Program-made: the position numbers and the translations under genes | Shown here: in pieces, positions 34,244-43,229 of the stretch | How the letters are laid out: each line of letters opens with the position of its first letter | Numbering within the stretch: the stretch's first letter is position 1 | The notes under the pieces: model-generated | The model's input: only the letters and a program-made list of their open reading frames with translations | Told to the model about the DNA's origin: nothing | Database searches by the model: none | Source of the DNA: Variovorax sp. PBS-H4 | GTDB lineage: Bacteria > Pseudomonadota > Gammaproteobacteria > Burkholderiales > Burkholderiaceae_C | Direction of reading: 5' to 3' | Length of the DNA stretch: 64,000 bases | NCBI RefSeq assembly: GCF_901827205.1 | Contig: NZ_LR594675.1 | Coordinates: 4,712,001 to 4,776,000 of the forward strand

Positions 34244-34810
34244 ATGACTGACCCGCAAAACCCACCATCGAATTTCGAGCCGCTGCAAGGCGAAGCCAGC
34301 CCCGAGGAACTGGAGGCCGCGCAAGCCGCCAACGAGGCAGATGCATCAGCCGCTGCCACCGCCGAGATCGCGCAGCTGAAGGCCAAGAACGCCGAGCTGG
34401 CCGACCAGTTCCTGCGGGCCCAGGCCGACGTGCAGAACGCGCGCCGCCGCGCCGACGAGGAGATTACCAAGGGTCGCAAGTTCGCCATCGAGTCCTTTGC
34501 CGAAAGCCTGCTGCCGGTGCTCGACAGCCTGGAAGCCGGCCAAGCCCACAAGGACGCGACGCCCGAGCAGATCCGCGAAGGCGCCGAAGCCACGCTGCGC
34601 CAGCTCAAGAGCGCGCTGGAGCGCAACAAGGTGATCGAAATCGCGCCGGCACCCGGCAGCAAGTTCGATCCGCACCAGCACCAGGCGATCTCGGTGGTGC
34701 CGGTCGAAGGCCAGGAGCCCAACACCATCGTCGGCGTGCTGCAGAAGGGCTACACCATTGCCGAGCGCGTGCTTCGCCCGGCGCTGGTGACCGTCTCCCA
34801 GGCCGGCTGA
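34244..34810 (+). CDS. grpE: Nucleotide exchange factor GrpE
   Basis: A 188-residue cofactor that exchanges ADP on DnaK. An acidic N terminus leads to a long coiled coil (residues 35-85, IAQLKAKNAELADQFLRAQA) and a beta domain with KFDPHQHQAISVVP and the ending RPALVTVSQ. ATG 34244 is preferred to an in-frame TTG six bases upstream. First gene of the heat-shock operon. Confidence 0.95.
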   Translation: MTDPQNPPSNFEPLQGEASPEELEAAQAANEADASAAATAEIAQLKAKNAELADQFLRAQADVQNARRRADEEITKGRKFAIESFAESLLPVLDSLEAGQAHKDATPEQIREGAEATLRQLKSALERNKVIEIAPAPGSKFDPHQHQAISVVPVEGQEPNTIVGVLQKGYTIAERVLRPALVTVSQAG

Positions 34811-34911
34811 TCCCCACGAAACCCACAGGAAATCCCCGCTTCTTCCCTTGAATAGAGCCGGGTTATCCACAAGTTCACAACAACATCTTTTTCGCGTTCA
34901 GGAGAAACAAC

Positions 34912-36864
34912 ATGGGCAAAATCATCGGCATCGACCTCGGCACCACGAACTCGTGCGTGTCGATCATGGAAGGCAACACGACGCGAGTCATCGAGAACTC
35001 CGAGGGCGCCCGCACCACGCCCTCGATCGTCGCGTACCAGGAAGACGGCGAAGTGCTCGTCGGCGCCTCGGCCAAGCGCCAGGCGGTGACCAACCCCAAG
35101 AACACCATCTATGCCGTCAAACGCCTGATCGGCCGCAAGTTCGAGGAAAAGGAAGTCCAGAAGGACATCGACCTGATGCCCTACAGCATCGTCAAGGCCG
35201 ACAACGGCGACGCCTGGGTGGAAGTCCGCGGCAAGAAGCTGGCGCCGCCCCAGGTCAGCGCCGAGATCCTGCGCAAGATGAAGAAGACCGCCGAGGACTA
35301 CCTCGGCGAGGCCGTGACCGAAGCCGTGATCACCGTGCCGGCCTACTTCAACGACAGCCAGCGCCAGGCCACCAAGGACGCGGGCCGCATCGCCGGGCTG
35401 GACGTCAAGCGGATCATCAACGAGCCGACGGCGGCCGCCCTGGCCTTCGGCCTCGACAAGCAGGACCGCGCCGACCGCAAGATCGCCGTGTATGACCTGG
35501 GCGGCGGCACCTTCGACATCTCGATCATCGAGATCGCGGACGTCGACGGGGAGAAGCAGTTCGAGGTGCTGTCGACCAACGGCGACACCTTCCTGGGCGG
35601 CGAGGACTTCGACCAACGCGTGATCGACTACATCATCGGCGAGTTCAAGAAGGACCAGGGCGTCGACCTGAGCAAGGACGTGCTCGCCCTGCAGCGCCTG
35701 AAGGAAGCGGCCGAGAAGGCCAAGATCGAGCTGTCGAACAGCGCGCAGACCGACGTCAACCTGCCCTATATCACGGCCGACGCCTCGGGGCCGAAGCACC
35801 TGAACATCAAGCTCACCCGCGCCAAGCTGGAGAGCCTGGTCGACGAGCTGATCGAGCGCACCATCGCGCCCTGCCGCACGGCCATCAAGGATGCGGGCGT
35901 GTCGGTCAACGACATCCATGACGTGATCCTGGTGGGCGGCATGACCCGCATGCCCAAGGTCCAGGAGAAGGTGAAGGAGTTCTTCGGCCGCGAGCCGCGC
36001 AAGGACGTCAACCCCGACGAGGCCGTCGCAGTGGGCGCCGCCATCCAGGGCCAGGTGCTCTCGGGCGACCGCAAGGACGTGCTGCTGCTCGACGTGACCC
36101 CGCTGTCGCTCGGCATCGAGACGATGGGCGGCGTGATGACGAAGATGATCACGAAGAACACCACGATCCCGACCAAGTTCGCGCAGACCTTCTCGACCGC
36201 GGAAGACAACCAGCCCGCCGTGACCATCAAGGTGTTCCAGGGCGAGCGCGAGGTGGCCGCCGGCAACAAGCTGCTGGGCGAGTTCAACCTCGAAGGCATT
36301 CCGCCGGCCGCGCGTGGCACGCCGCAGATCGAGGTCAGCTTCGACATCGACGCCAACGGCATCCTGCACGTGGGCGCCAAGGACAAGGGCACCGGCAAGG
36401 AGAACAAGATCACCATCAAGGCGAACTCGGGCCTGTCGGAGGACGAGATCCAGAAAATGGTGAAGGACGCCGAGCTCAACGCGGCCGAGGACAAGAAGAA
36501 GGTCGAGCTGGCGCAGGCCCGCAACCAGGGCGAGGCCATGGCCCACAGCGTGAAGAAGTCGCTGGGCGAGCACGGTGCGAGCCTGGAAGCCGGCGAGAAG
36601 GAAAAGATCGAGGCCGCGATCAAGGAGCTGGAAGAAGTCCTCAAGGGCGAGGACAAGGCCGCGATCGAGGACAAGACCAACACGCTGATGACCGCCAGCC
36701 AGAAGCTCGGCGAGAAGATGTACGCCGACGCCCAGTCCGCCGCCGGTGCCGCCGGAGCGGCACCCGGTGGCGGGGCAGGCGGTGCTGGCCCGGAAGCTGC
36801 GAGCAGCGCCCCGGCCGACGACAACGTGGTCGATGCCGAGGTCAAGGAAGTCAAGAAGGGCTGA
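34912..36864 (+). CDS. dnaK: Molecular chaperone DnaK
   Basis: A 650-residue Hsp70. ATPase domain with GIDLGTTNSCVSIMEG at the N terminus, VYDLGGGTFDISI near 195 and VGGMTRMPKVQEKV near 343; substrate domain from about residue 390, with a Gly/Ala-rich tail ending VVDAEVKEVKKG. Full length. It is 101 bases after grpE. Confidence 0.97.
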   Translation: MGKIIGIDLGTTNSCVSIMEGNTTRVIENSEGARTTPSIVAYQEDGEVLVGASAKRQAVTNPKNTIYAVKRLIGRKFEEKEVQKDIDLMPYSIVKADNGDAWVEVRGKKLAPPQVSAEILRKMKKTAEDYLGEAVTEAVITVPAYFNDSQRQATKDAGRIAGLDVKRIINEPTAAALAFGLDKQDRADRKIAVYDLGGGTFDISIIEIADVDGEKQFEVLSTNGDTFLGGEDFDQRVIDYIIGEFKKDQGVDLSKDVLALQRLKEAAEKAKIELSNSAQTDVNLPYITADASGPKHLNIKLTRAKLESLVDELIERTIAPCRTAIKDAGVSVNDIHDVILVGGMTRMPKVQEKVKEFFGREPRKDVNPDEAVAVGAAIQGQVLSGDRKDVLLLDVTPLSLGIETMGGVMTKMITKNTTIPTKFAQTFSTAEDNQPAVTIKVFQGEREVAAGNKLLGEFNLEGIPPAARGTPQIEVSFDIDANGILHVGAKDKGTGKENKITIKANSGLSEDEIQKMVKDAELNAAEDKKKVELAQARNQGEAMAHSVKKSLGEHGASLEAGEKEKIEAAIKELEEVLKGEDKAAIEDKTNTLMTASQKLGEKMYADAQSAAGAAGAAPGGGAGGAGPEAASSAPADDNVVDAEVKEVKKG

Positions 36865-36899
36865 CCTGAGGGCCCTGATGCAAGGCTGGATCTGCTGAC

Positions 36900-36917
36900 A
36901 AGGCGGTCCGGCCTTTT
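36900..36917 (+). terminator. Weak hairpin with T run between dnaK and dnaJ
   Basis: AAGGC / GCCTT stem with loop GGTCCG and then TT. A five-pair stem is too weak to be a full terminator; it may reduce read-through to dnaJ or mark the 3' end of a dnaK transcript. Confidence 0.4.
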
Positions 36918-36941
36918 CCGTTCTCGACACCGCTACCGAAC

Positions 36942-38078
36942 ATGGCCACCAAACGCGACTACTACGAAACCCTCGGCGTTCCCAAGAACGCAAGCGAGGA
37001 AGAAATCAAGAAGGCTTATCGCAAGCTGGCGATGAAGCACCACCCTGACCGCAACCATGGCGACAGCAAGGATGCCGAGACCAAGTTCAAGGAGGTCAAG
37101 GAAGCCTACGAGATGTTGTCGGACCCGCAGAAGCGCGCCGCCTACGACCAATACGGCCATGCAGGCGTGGATCCCAACATGCGCGGCGGGCCCGGGCCCG
37201 AGGGCTTCGGTGGCTTCGCGGAAGCCTTCGGCGACATCTTCGGCGACGTCTTCGGCGCCCGTGCTGCCGGCGGTCGGGCCGGTGGCCGCCAGGTGTTCCG
37301 CGGCAGCGACCTGAGCTACGCGATGGAGATCACGCTCGAGGAGGCGGCCGACGGCAAGGATGCGCAGATCCGCATCCCCAGCTGGGACGATTGCGGCACC
37401 TGCAAGGGCACCGGCGCCAAGCCCGGCACCAAGCCGATCACCTGCACCACCTGCCATGGCAACGGCGTGGTGCAGATGCGCCAGGGCTTCTTCAGCGTGC
37501 AGCAGACCTGCCCCACCTGCCACGGCAGCGGCAAGATCATTCCCGAGCCCTGCGCCACGTGCCACGGCCAAGGCAAGATCAAGAATCACAAGACGCTGGA
37601 GGTCAAGATCCCGGCCGGCATCGACGATGGCATGCGCATCCGCAGCACCGGCAATGGCGAGCCAGGCACCAACGGCGGTCCGCCTGGCGACCTGTACATC
37701 GAGATCCGGCTGAAGAAGCACGAGCTGTTCGAGCGCGATGGCGACGACCTGCACTGCGTGGTACCGGTCAGCATCACCACTGCCGCACTCGGGGGCGAGA
37801 TCAGCGTGCCCACACTGAAGGGCCCTGCAGCCATCGACATCCCGGACGGCACCCAGAGCGGCAAGCAGTTCCGCCTGCGCGGCAAGGGGATCAAGGGCGT
37901 GCGCTCGAGCTACCCCGGCGACTTGTACTGTCACATCCGCGTGGAGACACCGGTCAAGCTCACGGAGCACCAGCGCAAGCTCATGAAGGAGCTGGACGAG
38001 TCGCTCAGGAAGGGCGGCGACAAGCACAGCCCCACCGACAAGGGCTGGTTCGACAAGGCCAAGGAATTCTTCAGCTAG
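36942..38078 (+). CDS. dnaJ: Co-chaperone DnaJ
   Basis: A 378-residue Hsp40 of the full type. J domain with HPD in MKHHPDRN, Gly/Phe-rich segment (residues 75-125), zinc centre with four C-x2-C-x-G-x-G repeats (CGTCKGTG, CTTCHGNG, CPTCHGSG, CATCHGQG), then the C-terminal substrate domain. It ends the heat-shock operon. Confidence 0.97.
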   Translation: MATKRDYYETLGVPKNASEEEIKKAYRKLAMKHHPDRNHGDSKDAETKFKEVKEAYEMLSDPQKRAAYDQYGHAGVDPNMRGGPGPEGFGGFAEAFGDIFGDVFGARAAGGRAGGRQVFRGSDLSYAMEITLEEAADGKDAQIRIPSWDDCGTCKGTGAKPGTKPITCTTCHGNGVVQMRQGFFSVQQTCPTCHGSGKIIPEPCATCHGQGKIKNHKTLEVKIPAGIDDGMRIRSTGNGEPGTNGGPPGDLYIEIRLKKHELFERDGDDLHCVVPVSITTAALGGEISVPTLKGPAAIDIPDGTQSGKQFRLRGKGIKGVRSSYPGDLYCHIRVETPVKLTEHQRKLMKELDESLRKGGDKHSPTDKGWFDKAKEFFS

Positions 38079-38137
38079 GCCCTCGCCCTCGGCAACCCTG
38101 TCATTGGGCCTGATTGGTTCAGACTGCGCGGCTGCGC

Positions 38138-38842
38138 CTAGTAGCCGAGCAGGTTGCGCCGCACGTGCGCCAGATGCTCCAGGCAGAGCTGCACGGCGCG
38201 CGCGCCGTCGCGGTCCTTGAGCGCGGCAACCAGTTGGCGGTGCTCGCGCTGGTAGTCCAAACGGCGCTCCGGCGTGGCGCTGCGGCGCTTCAACATGCCC
38301 CATTCGCCCTGGGCCCGCACCTCGTTCATGCGCTGGAACACGGCGGAAATGAAGGCGTTGTGCGCAGCATCGGCGATGGCCTCGTGCAAGCGGCCGTCCC
38401 ACAGTTCGAATTCCTCCAGCGTGGCGGCCGCCTCGCCCCGGTCGCAGCAGGCCTCCATGCGGGAAAAGTCCGCAGCGGTGGCGTTCCCCACCACCATGGC
38501 GATGATCGCCGGCTCGAGCACGAGGCGCGCGCTCATCAGCTCCGCGGGGCTGGTGGCGAGCGGCGCGTCGCCGCTGCCCAGCTCCGCCAGCGCCTGCGCG
38601 ACCTCGGCGCTCACATAGGTTCCGCTTCCGACGGTCTGGGTGATCAGGCCGCGCTCCTTGAGCTCCGCCAATACGCGCCGCACGGTCGTGCGGCTGAGGC
38701 CGAACTGCCCGCTCAACGCACGCTCGGTGGGCAGCCGCTGGCCGGCCCGCCAGGTGCGTGACTTGAGGTTGTCGAGAATGGCTTCCCGTAGGGACAGGGC
38801 GCTGTACACGGTCGTGGAATGTTCGGACGCGAAGCTTGGCAT
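38138..38842 (-). CDS. GntR-family (FCD domain) transcriptional regulator
   Basis: 234 residues if started at ATG 38842 (MPSFASEHSTT). Winged helix: GQRLPTERALSGQFGLSRTT, VGSGTYVS; FCD domain from about residue 100 (LWDGRLHEAIADAAHNAF). An ATG at 38917 in frame would add 25 residues but would run across the TGCAAT/ATTGCA dyad; neither start has a convincing Shine-Dalgarno. It is divergent from the FAH hydrolase gene and is its likely regulator. Confidence 0.85.
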   Translation of the reverse strand: MPSFASEHSTTVYSALSLREAILDNLKSRTWRAGQRLPTERALSGQFGLSRTTVRRVLAELKERGLITQTVGSGTYVSAEVAQALAELGSGDAPLATSPAELMSARLVLEPAIIAMVVGNATAADFSRMEACCDRGEAAATLEEFELWDGRLHEAIADAAHNAFISAVFQRMNEVRAQGEWGMLKRRSATPERRLDYQREHRQLVAALKDRDGARAVQLCLEHLAHVRRNLLGY

Positions 38843-38891
38843 AAGGCCGGCGGCGGCAATCGTATCAATCGCGTGCTGGCTCGCATCATTG

Positions 38892-38913
38892 TGCAATTGG
38901 TATTGCATTGGTA
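38892..38913. promoter_or_regulatory. Predicted GntR operator TGCAATTGGTATTGCA plus ATTGGTA repeats
   Basis: Perfect dyad TGCAAT-TGGT-ATTGCA (38892-38907). It overlaps two direct copies of ATTGGTA 11 bases apart (38896 and 38907), one helical turn. It lies between the divergent regulator and the FAH gene, so it is a good operator candidate for the 38138-38842 protein. Confidence 0.55.
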
Positions 38914-38940
38914 GCATTTGGTCTTGTCAAGGAGATCATT

Positions 38941-39813
38941 TTGCGCATTGCCACCTACCACTACCAAGGCCGTCGGCAGGTCGGGCTCGTTGCCGATGAC
39001 GGCATGACCGTCCACCCCCTCGCGCTCGACGCCGATCGAGCGCAACGGGGCGTCCTGCCCCTCGTCGAAGACCAGGCCGCGGGTATCGCCTGGCCGGCCC
39101 CCACCGGCGACACCCTGGCGCTCGCCGACGTGCGGCTCGAAGCTCCCTTGCCTTTGCCGCGCCGCAATCTGTTCTGCGTCGGCCGCAATTACCACGCGCA
39201 TGCCAAGGAGCTGTCCGGCTCGGTGTTCAGGAACAACGCGGCAAACCCGCAGGAATGGCCCATCGTTTTCACCAAGGTGCCCGAATGCGTGATCGGGCCG
39301 GCCGACGAGGTCCGGCTGCCGGGCGACACGATCTCGGCGCAGATCGACTACGAGGCGGAGTTGGCGGTGGTCATCGGCAAGGCCGGCCGCAACATCGCGC
39401 GTGCCGACGCGTTGTCGCACGTCTTCGGGTACACCATCGTCAACGACATCACCGCGCGCGACGTCCAGATGCGGCACCAGCAATGGGACCTCGGCAAGTC
39501 CTTCGACACCTTCTGCCCGATGGGCCCCTGGATCGTGAGCGCCGACGCGCTGGACGGCACGCAGACCCGGGTGCGCTGCTGGGTCAACGGCGAGCTGCGC
39601 CAGGACGCACAAACGACCGACCTCATCTTCGACATCCCCACCCTGATCGAGACCTGCTCGCGTGGCATCACGCTGTACCCGGGCGATGTGATCGCGACCG
39701 GCACGCCGGCCGGGGTCGGCATGGGTTTCACGCCGCCGCGCTACCTGAAGACGGGCGATACCGTGCGCATCGAAATCGATGGGATCGGCACGCTCGAGAA
39801 CAGCTTCAGCTGA
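38941..39813 (+). CDS. Fumarylacetoacetate hydrolase family protein
   Basis: 290 residues from a TTG start with RBS AAGGAG 6 bases upstream. FAH-fold features: FCVGRNYHAHAKEL, metal ligands in IDYEAELAVVIG, YTIVNDITARDVQ, and the C-terminal GDVIATGTPAGVGMGFTPP. Such enzymes split C-C bonds in acylpyruvates (e.g. fumarylpyruvate) or hydrolyse/decarboxylate similar ring-cleavage products. It is followed by a Bug receptor and divergent from a GntR gene; the substrate is not evident. Confidence 0.9.
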   Translation: MRIATYHYQGRRQVGLVADDGMTVHPLALDADRAQRGVLPLVEDQAAGIAWPAPTGDTLALADVRLEAPLPLPRRNLFCVGRNYHAHAKELSGSVFRNNAANPQEWPIVFTKVPECVIGPADEVRLPGDTISAQIDYEAELAVVIGKAGRNIARADALSHVFGYTIVNDITARDVQMRHQQWDLGKSFDTFCPMGPWIVSADALDGTQTRVRCWVNGELRQDAQTTDLIFDIPTLIETCSRGITLYPGDVIATGTPAGVGMGFTPPRYLKTGDTVRIEIDGIGTLENSFS

Positions 39814-39869
39814 GCCCGGGAGATCCCCGCGCATCCAGATCAGAGCCCATGAAAAACGGAGACAGAACC

Positions 39870-40850
39870 ATGCACCGGTCCCCCCGCGCCCTGCTGCGCC
39901 TCGCGATGCTCGCCGCTTGCTGCATTGCCGCAAGCGCGCTCGCCCAATCGAGCTGGCCTGCCAAGCCCATCACCATGATCGTGCCGTTTCCGCCGGGCGG
40001 CGTGGCCGACACGGTCGCGCGGCCGGTGGCAGATGCCTTGTCGCGCCAACTTGGGCAGACGGTCGTGGTCGAGAACCGCGCCGGCGCAGGCGGCGCGGTG
40101 GGCATCGGCTTCGTGGCCCGCGCGCCTGCGGACGGCTACACGGTGCTGCTGAGCTTGTCCTCCATCTCCATCCTGCCCGAGGCCGACCTCCTGCTGGAGC
40201 GCAAGCCCGCCTATCAGACGAGCCAGTTCACGCCGATTGCGCGCTTCACGGCAGATCCGACCGTGCTGGTGGTGCGCGCCGACGCGCCCTGGCAGACGCT
40301 GTCCGAGTTCGTGGCCGATGCGCGACGCAAGCCCGGCGCTTACAACTACGGCAGCTCCGGCAACTACGGCACCATGCACGTGCCGATGGAAATGCTGAAG
40401 AGCGCGGCAGGCTTCCGCATGACGCACATCCCCTACACCGGTGCGGGACCTGCCGTGGTCGCGTTGCTTGCGGGCCAGGTGGACGCGGTCGCCAGCGGGC
40501 CCGCAACGGTGGTGCAGCAGATCAAGGCCGGCAAGCTGCGCGCACTCGCGCACTGGGGGGATCGGCCGCTGGCAGCGCTGCCGGGCGTCCCCAGCCTCGA
40601 GCAGGCCGGCTTCAAGGTCAGGTTCGCGCAGTGGTCGGGGCTGTTCGTGCCGGCGGGCACGCCGGACGAGGTGGTCAGCAAGCTGCGTGCTGCCTCCGCC
40701 AAGGCAGCGGCGGATCCGGCGGTCCTCCAGGTCATCGAGAAGGCGGGCAGCCCCATGGCCTACCTCGATGCGCCCGAGTTCCAGTCGTACTGGCGCACCG
40801 ACGCCCAAGCCATGACCGAGGCGGTCCGGAAGATCGGAAAGGTCGAGTAA
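39870..40850 (+). CDS. Bug-family (tripartite tricarboxylate transporter) substrate-binding protein
   Basis: A 326-residue receptor. Signal MHRSPRALLRLAMLAACC...ALA, mature WPAKPITMIVPFPPGGVADT, second loop IPYTGAGPAVVALLAGQVDA. An in-frame ATG at 39849 would add seven residues; 39870 has GGAG better placed. It is 56 bases after the FAH gene, so its ligand may be the precursor of that enzyme's substrate. A weak hairpin (AGCC/GGCT) with A- and T-rich sides follows the stop at about 40856-40880. Confidence 0.9.
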   Translation: MHRSPRALLRLAMLAACCIAASALAQSSWPAKPITMIVPFPPGGVADTVARPVADALSRQLGQTVVVENRAGAGGAVGIGFVARAPADGYTVLLSLSSISILPEADLLLERKPAYQTSQFTPIARFTADPTVLVVRADAPWQTLSEFVADARRKPGAYNYGSSGNYGTMHVPMEMLKSAAGFRMTHIPYTGAGPAVVALLAGQVDAVASGPATVVQQIKAGKLRALAHWGDRPLAALPGVPSLEQAGFKVRFAQWSGLFVPAGTPDEVVSKLRAASAKAAADPAVLQVIEKAGSPMAYLDAPEFQSYWRTDAQAMTEAVRKIGKVE

Positions 40851-41202
40851 CAAAAAAGCCAGCTTTCGGCTGCCCTTCTTTACACCCGGTCGGCTGCTGC
40901 CGCGTTTGGGTTGGGTCATGGCAGAAATAGTCTTTGCCCCTACCCTGCTGACGCGCGAGCGCGAATGGAAGATGATGTCCTACATCGGCATATGCGGTGC
41001 AGGCGATGAGGTGCTATGTCTCCTGTCTTAGGCTTGTGTTGATTTCACCGCGTTTATGCCGATTGCTTCCGCTTCGGCGTTGGAACTTTTAGACAGACGG
41101 TTCGTTCTTATTTGAAAACCAATTTGCTCGACGCGTTGTTTGTTCTATGCTTTGAGCCAAGTTACTGCTCGAGGAGTTTTTCGTAAGCGTGCTCAACTCA
41201 CC
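40851..41202. other. Gene-poor, AT-richer upstream region of the prkA operon
   Basis: From about 41030 to 41170 the base composition is clearly less GC-rich than the rest of the window. One small frame (40918-41031, 37 codons, MAEIVFAPTLLTR...) lacks a good ribosome site and is not supported. The stretch ends at a sigma-54 promoter, so it may hold enhancer and bending sites; I could not identify a clear NtrC dyad. Confidence 0.5.
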
Positions 41203-41217
41203 TGGCACCATTCCTGC
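41203..41217 (+). promoter_or_regulatory. Sigma-54 promoter for prkA-yeaH-ycgB
   Basis: TGGCAC (41203-41208), five bases, then CTGC (41214-41217). The consensus is TGGCAC-N5-TTGC, so GG and GC have exact -24/-12 spacing and one defined base differs. A start of transcription near 41229 would give a leader of about 54 bases before the ATG at 41283. The homologous yeaGH operon of E. coli is known to depend on sigma-54 and NtrC. Confidence 0.8.
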
Positions 41218-41282
41218 GAACGATGCGATGTGTGCAGCACGGAAACTCCGGGCAGCGCCCCGCTGACTCGATGGAGGTGTTT

Positions 41283-43205
41283 ATGGATGTCATCAGTAAC
41301 TTCGCCGCCCGCTACGAGCGGACTCGCGAAGAGGTCCTTTCCCTGCAGGAGTACCTCGAGATCTGCAAACGGGAGCCCACGGCCTACGCCACCGCTTCCG
41401 AGCGAATGCTCAAGGCCATCGGGGAGCCGGAGCTTGTCGACACGCGCAACGACCCACGCCTGTCGCGCATCTTCGCCAACAAGGTCATCAAGATCTACCC
41501 GGCCTTCCGCGAGTTCTACGGCATGGAGGACGCCATCGAACAGGTGGTGTCCTACTTCCGGCACGCGGCGCAGGGGCTCGAAGAGAGGAAGCAGATCCTC
41601 TACCTGCTCGGCCCGGTCGGCGGCGGCAAGAGCTCGATCGCCGAGCGGCTGAAGCAGTTGATGGAGCAGGTGCCCTTCTATGCCATCAAGGGCTCGCCGG
41701 TCAACGAATCCCCGCTCGGCCTCTTCAACGCCACCGAAGACGGCGAGATCCTCGAGAAGGAATACGGCATCCCGCAGCGCTACCTCAATCGCATCCTCTC
41801 GCCCTGGGCGGTGAAGCGGCTCGAGGAATACGGCGGCGACATCCGGCAGTTCCAGGTCGTCAAGCGCTACCCCTCGGTGCTGCGCCAGATCGCGGTGGCC
41901 AAGACCGAGCCCGGCGACGAGAACAACCAGGACATCTCATCGCTCGTCGGCAAGATCGACATCCGCAAGCTCGAGACCTATGCGCAGGACGACCCCGATG
42001 CCTACGCCTACTCCGGCGGCCTGTGCCTGGCCAACCAGGGCCTGCTGGAGTTCGTCGAGATGTTCAAGGCACCGATCAAGGTGCTGCACCCCCTGCTGAC
42101 TGCCACGCAGGAAGGCAACTTCAAGGGCACCGAAGGCTTCGGCGCCATCCCCTTCGACGGCATCGTGCTCGCCCACAGCAACGAAAGCGAGTGGAAGGCG
42201 TTTCGCAACAACAAGAACAACGAGGCCTTCCTCGACCGGATCTACATCGTCAAGGTGCCCTACTGCCTGCGCGTCTCCGAAGAAATCAAGATCTACGAGA
42301 AGCTGGTGCGCAACTCCTCGCTGTCGCTGGCGCCCTGCTCGCCCGGCACGCTGCGCATGATGGCCCAGTTCTCGGTCCTCACGCGGCTGAAGGAACCGGA
42401 GAACTCCAGCATCTTCAGCAAGATGCAGGTGTACGACGGCGAGAACCTCAAGGACACCGATCCGAAGGCCAAGTCGATCCAGGAGTACCGCGACTACGCA
42501 GGCGTGGACGAGGGCATGAGCGGCGTGTCCACCCGCTTTGCCTTCAAGATCATCTCCAAGGTCTTCAACTTCGACAGCGGCGAGGTCGCCGCCAACCCGG
42601 TGCACCTGATGTATGTGCTCGAGCAGCAGATCGAGCGCGAGCAGTTCGCCGCCGAGACCGAGCAGAAGTACCTGTCCTACATCAAGGAGCTGATGGCGCC
42701 GCGCTATGCGGAGTTCATCGGCAAGGAGATCCAGACCGCGTACCTCGAGAGCTACTCCGAATACGGCCAGAACATCTTCGATCGCTATGTCACCTACGCC
42801 GACTACTGGATCCAGGACCAGGAGTACCGCGACCAGGACACCGGCGAGGTGTTCGACCGTGGTTCGCTCAACGCCGAACTCGAGAAGATCGAGAAGCCCG
42901 CGGGCATCAGCAACCCCAAGGACTTCCGCAACGAGATCGTGAACTTCGTGCTGCGCGCGCGTGCCGGCAACGCGGGCAAGAACCCGCTGTGGACCAGCTA
43001 CGAGAAGCTGCGCACGGTGATCGAGAAGAAGATGTTCTCCAACACCGAGGAGCTGCTGCCCGTCATCAGCTTCAACGCCAAGAGCAGTGCCGACGAGATG
43101 AAGAAGCACGAGGATTTCGTCAACCGCATGGTGCAGAAGGGCTACACCGCCAAGCAGGTCCGCCTGCTGTGCGAGTGGTACCTGCGCGTGCGCAAGAGCT
43201 CATGA
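41283..43205 (+). CDS. prkA: PrkA-family serine protein kinase
   Basis: A 640-residue cytoplasmic AAA+-like kinase (E. coli YeaG, 644). N-terminal PrkA AAA domain with P-loop GPVGGGKSS (about residue 110) and a kinase-like C-terminal part ending YTAKQVRLLCEWYLRVRKSS. ATG 41283 with GGAGG 9 bases upstream; the frame is open 20 codons further but the family starts with MDVISNF-like sequence. First gene of the prkA-yeaH-ycgB operon, linked in other bacteria to nitrogen starvation and stationary-phase survival. Confidence 0.95.
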   Translation: MDVISNFAARYERTREEVLSLQEYLEICKREPTAYATASERMLKAIGEPELVDTRNDPRLSRIFANKVIKIYPAFREFYGMEDAIEQVVSYFRHAAQGLEERKQILYLLGPVGGGKSSIAERLKQLMEQVPFYAIKGSPVNESPLGLFNATEDGEILEKEYGIPQRYLNRILSPWAVKRLEEYGGDIRQFQVVKRYPSVLRQIAVAKTEPGDENNQDISSLVGKIDIRKLETYAQDDPDAYAYSGGLCLANQGLLEFVEMFKAPIKVLHPLLTATQEGNFKGTEGFGAIPFDGIVLAHSNESEWKAFRNNKNNEAFLDRIYIVKVPYCLRVSEEIKIYEKLVRNSSLSLAPCSPGTLRMMAQFSVLTRLKEPENSSIFSKMQVYDGENLKDTDPKAKSIQEYRDYAGVDEGMSGVSTRFAFKIISKVFNFDSGEVAANPVHLMYVLEQQIEREQFAAETEQKYLSYIKELMAPRYAEFIGKEIQTAYLESYSEYGQNIFDRYVTYADYWIQDQEYRDQDTGEVFDRGSLNAELEKIEKPAGISNPKDFRNEIVNFVLRARAGNAGKNPLWTSYEKLRTVIEKKMFSNTEELLPVISFNAKSSADEMKKHEDFVNRMVQKGYTAKQVRLLCEWYLRVRKSS

Positions 43206-43229
43206 TGAGCTGACAAGGGAGTCAGGGCC

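Noticed and set aside
40918..41031. A 37-codon frame (MAEIVFAPTLLTR) upstream of prkA
   Set aside because: No convincing ribosome site and no recognised homologue; kept only as a note in the gap description.
41010..41160. NtrC enhancer dyad upstream of the sigma-54 promoter
   Set aside because: GGTGC and GTGCA fragments are seen near 40996-41015 but without the symmetric partner at proper spacing.
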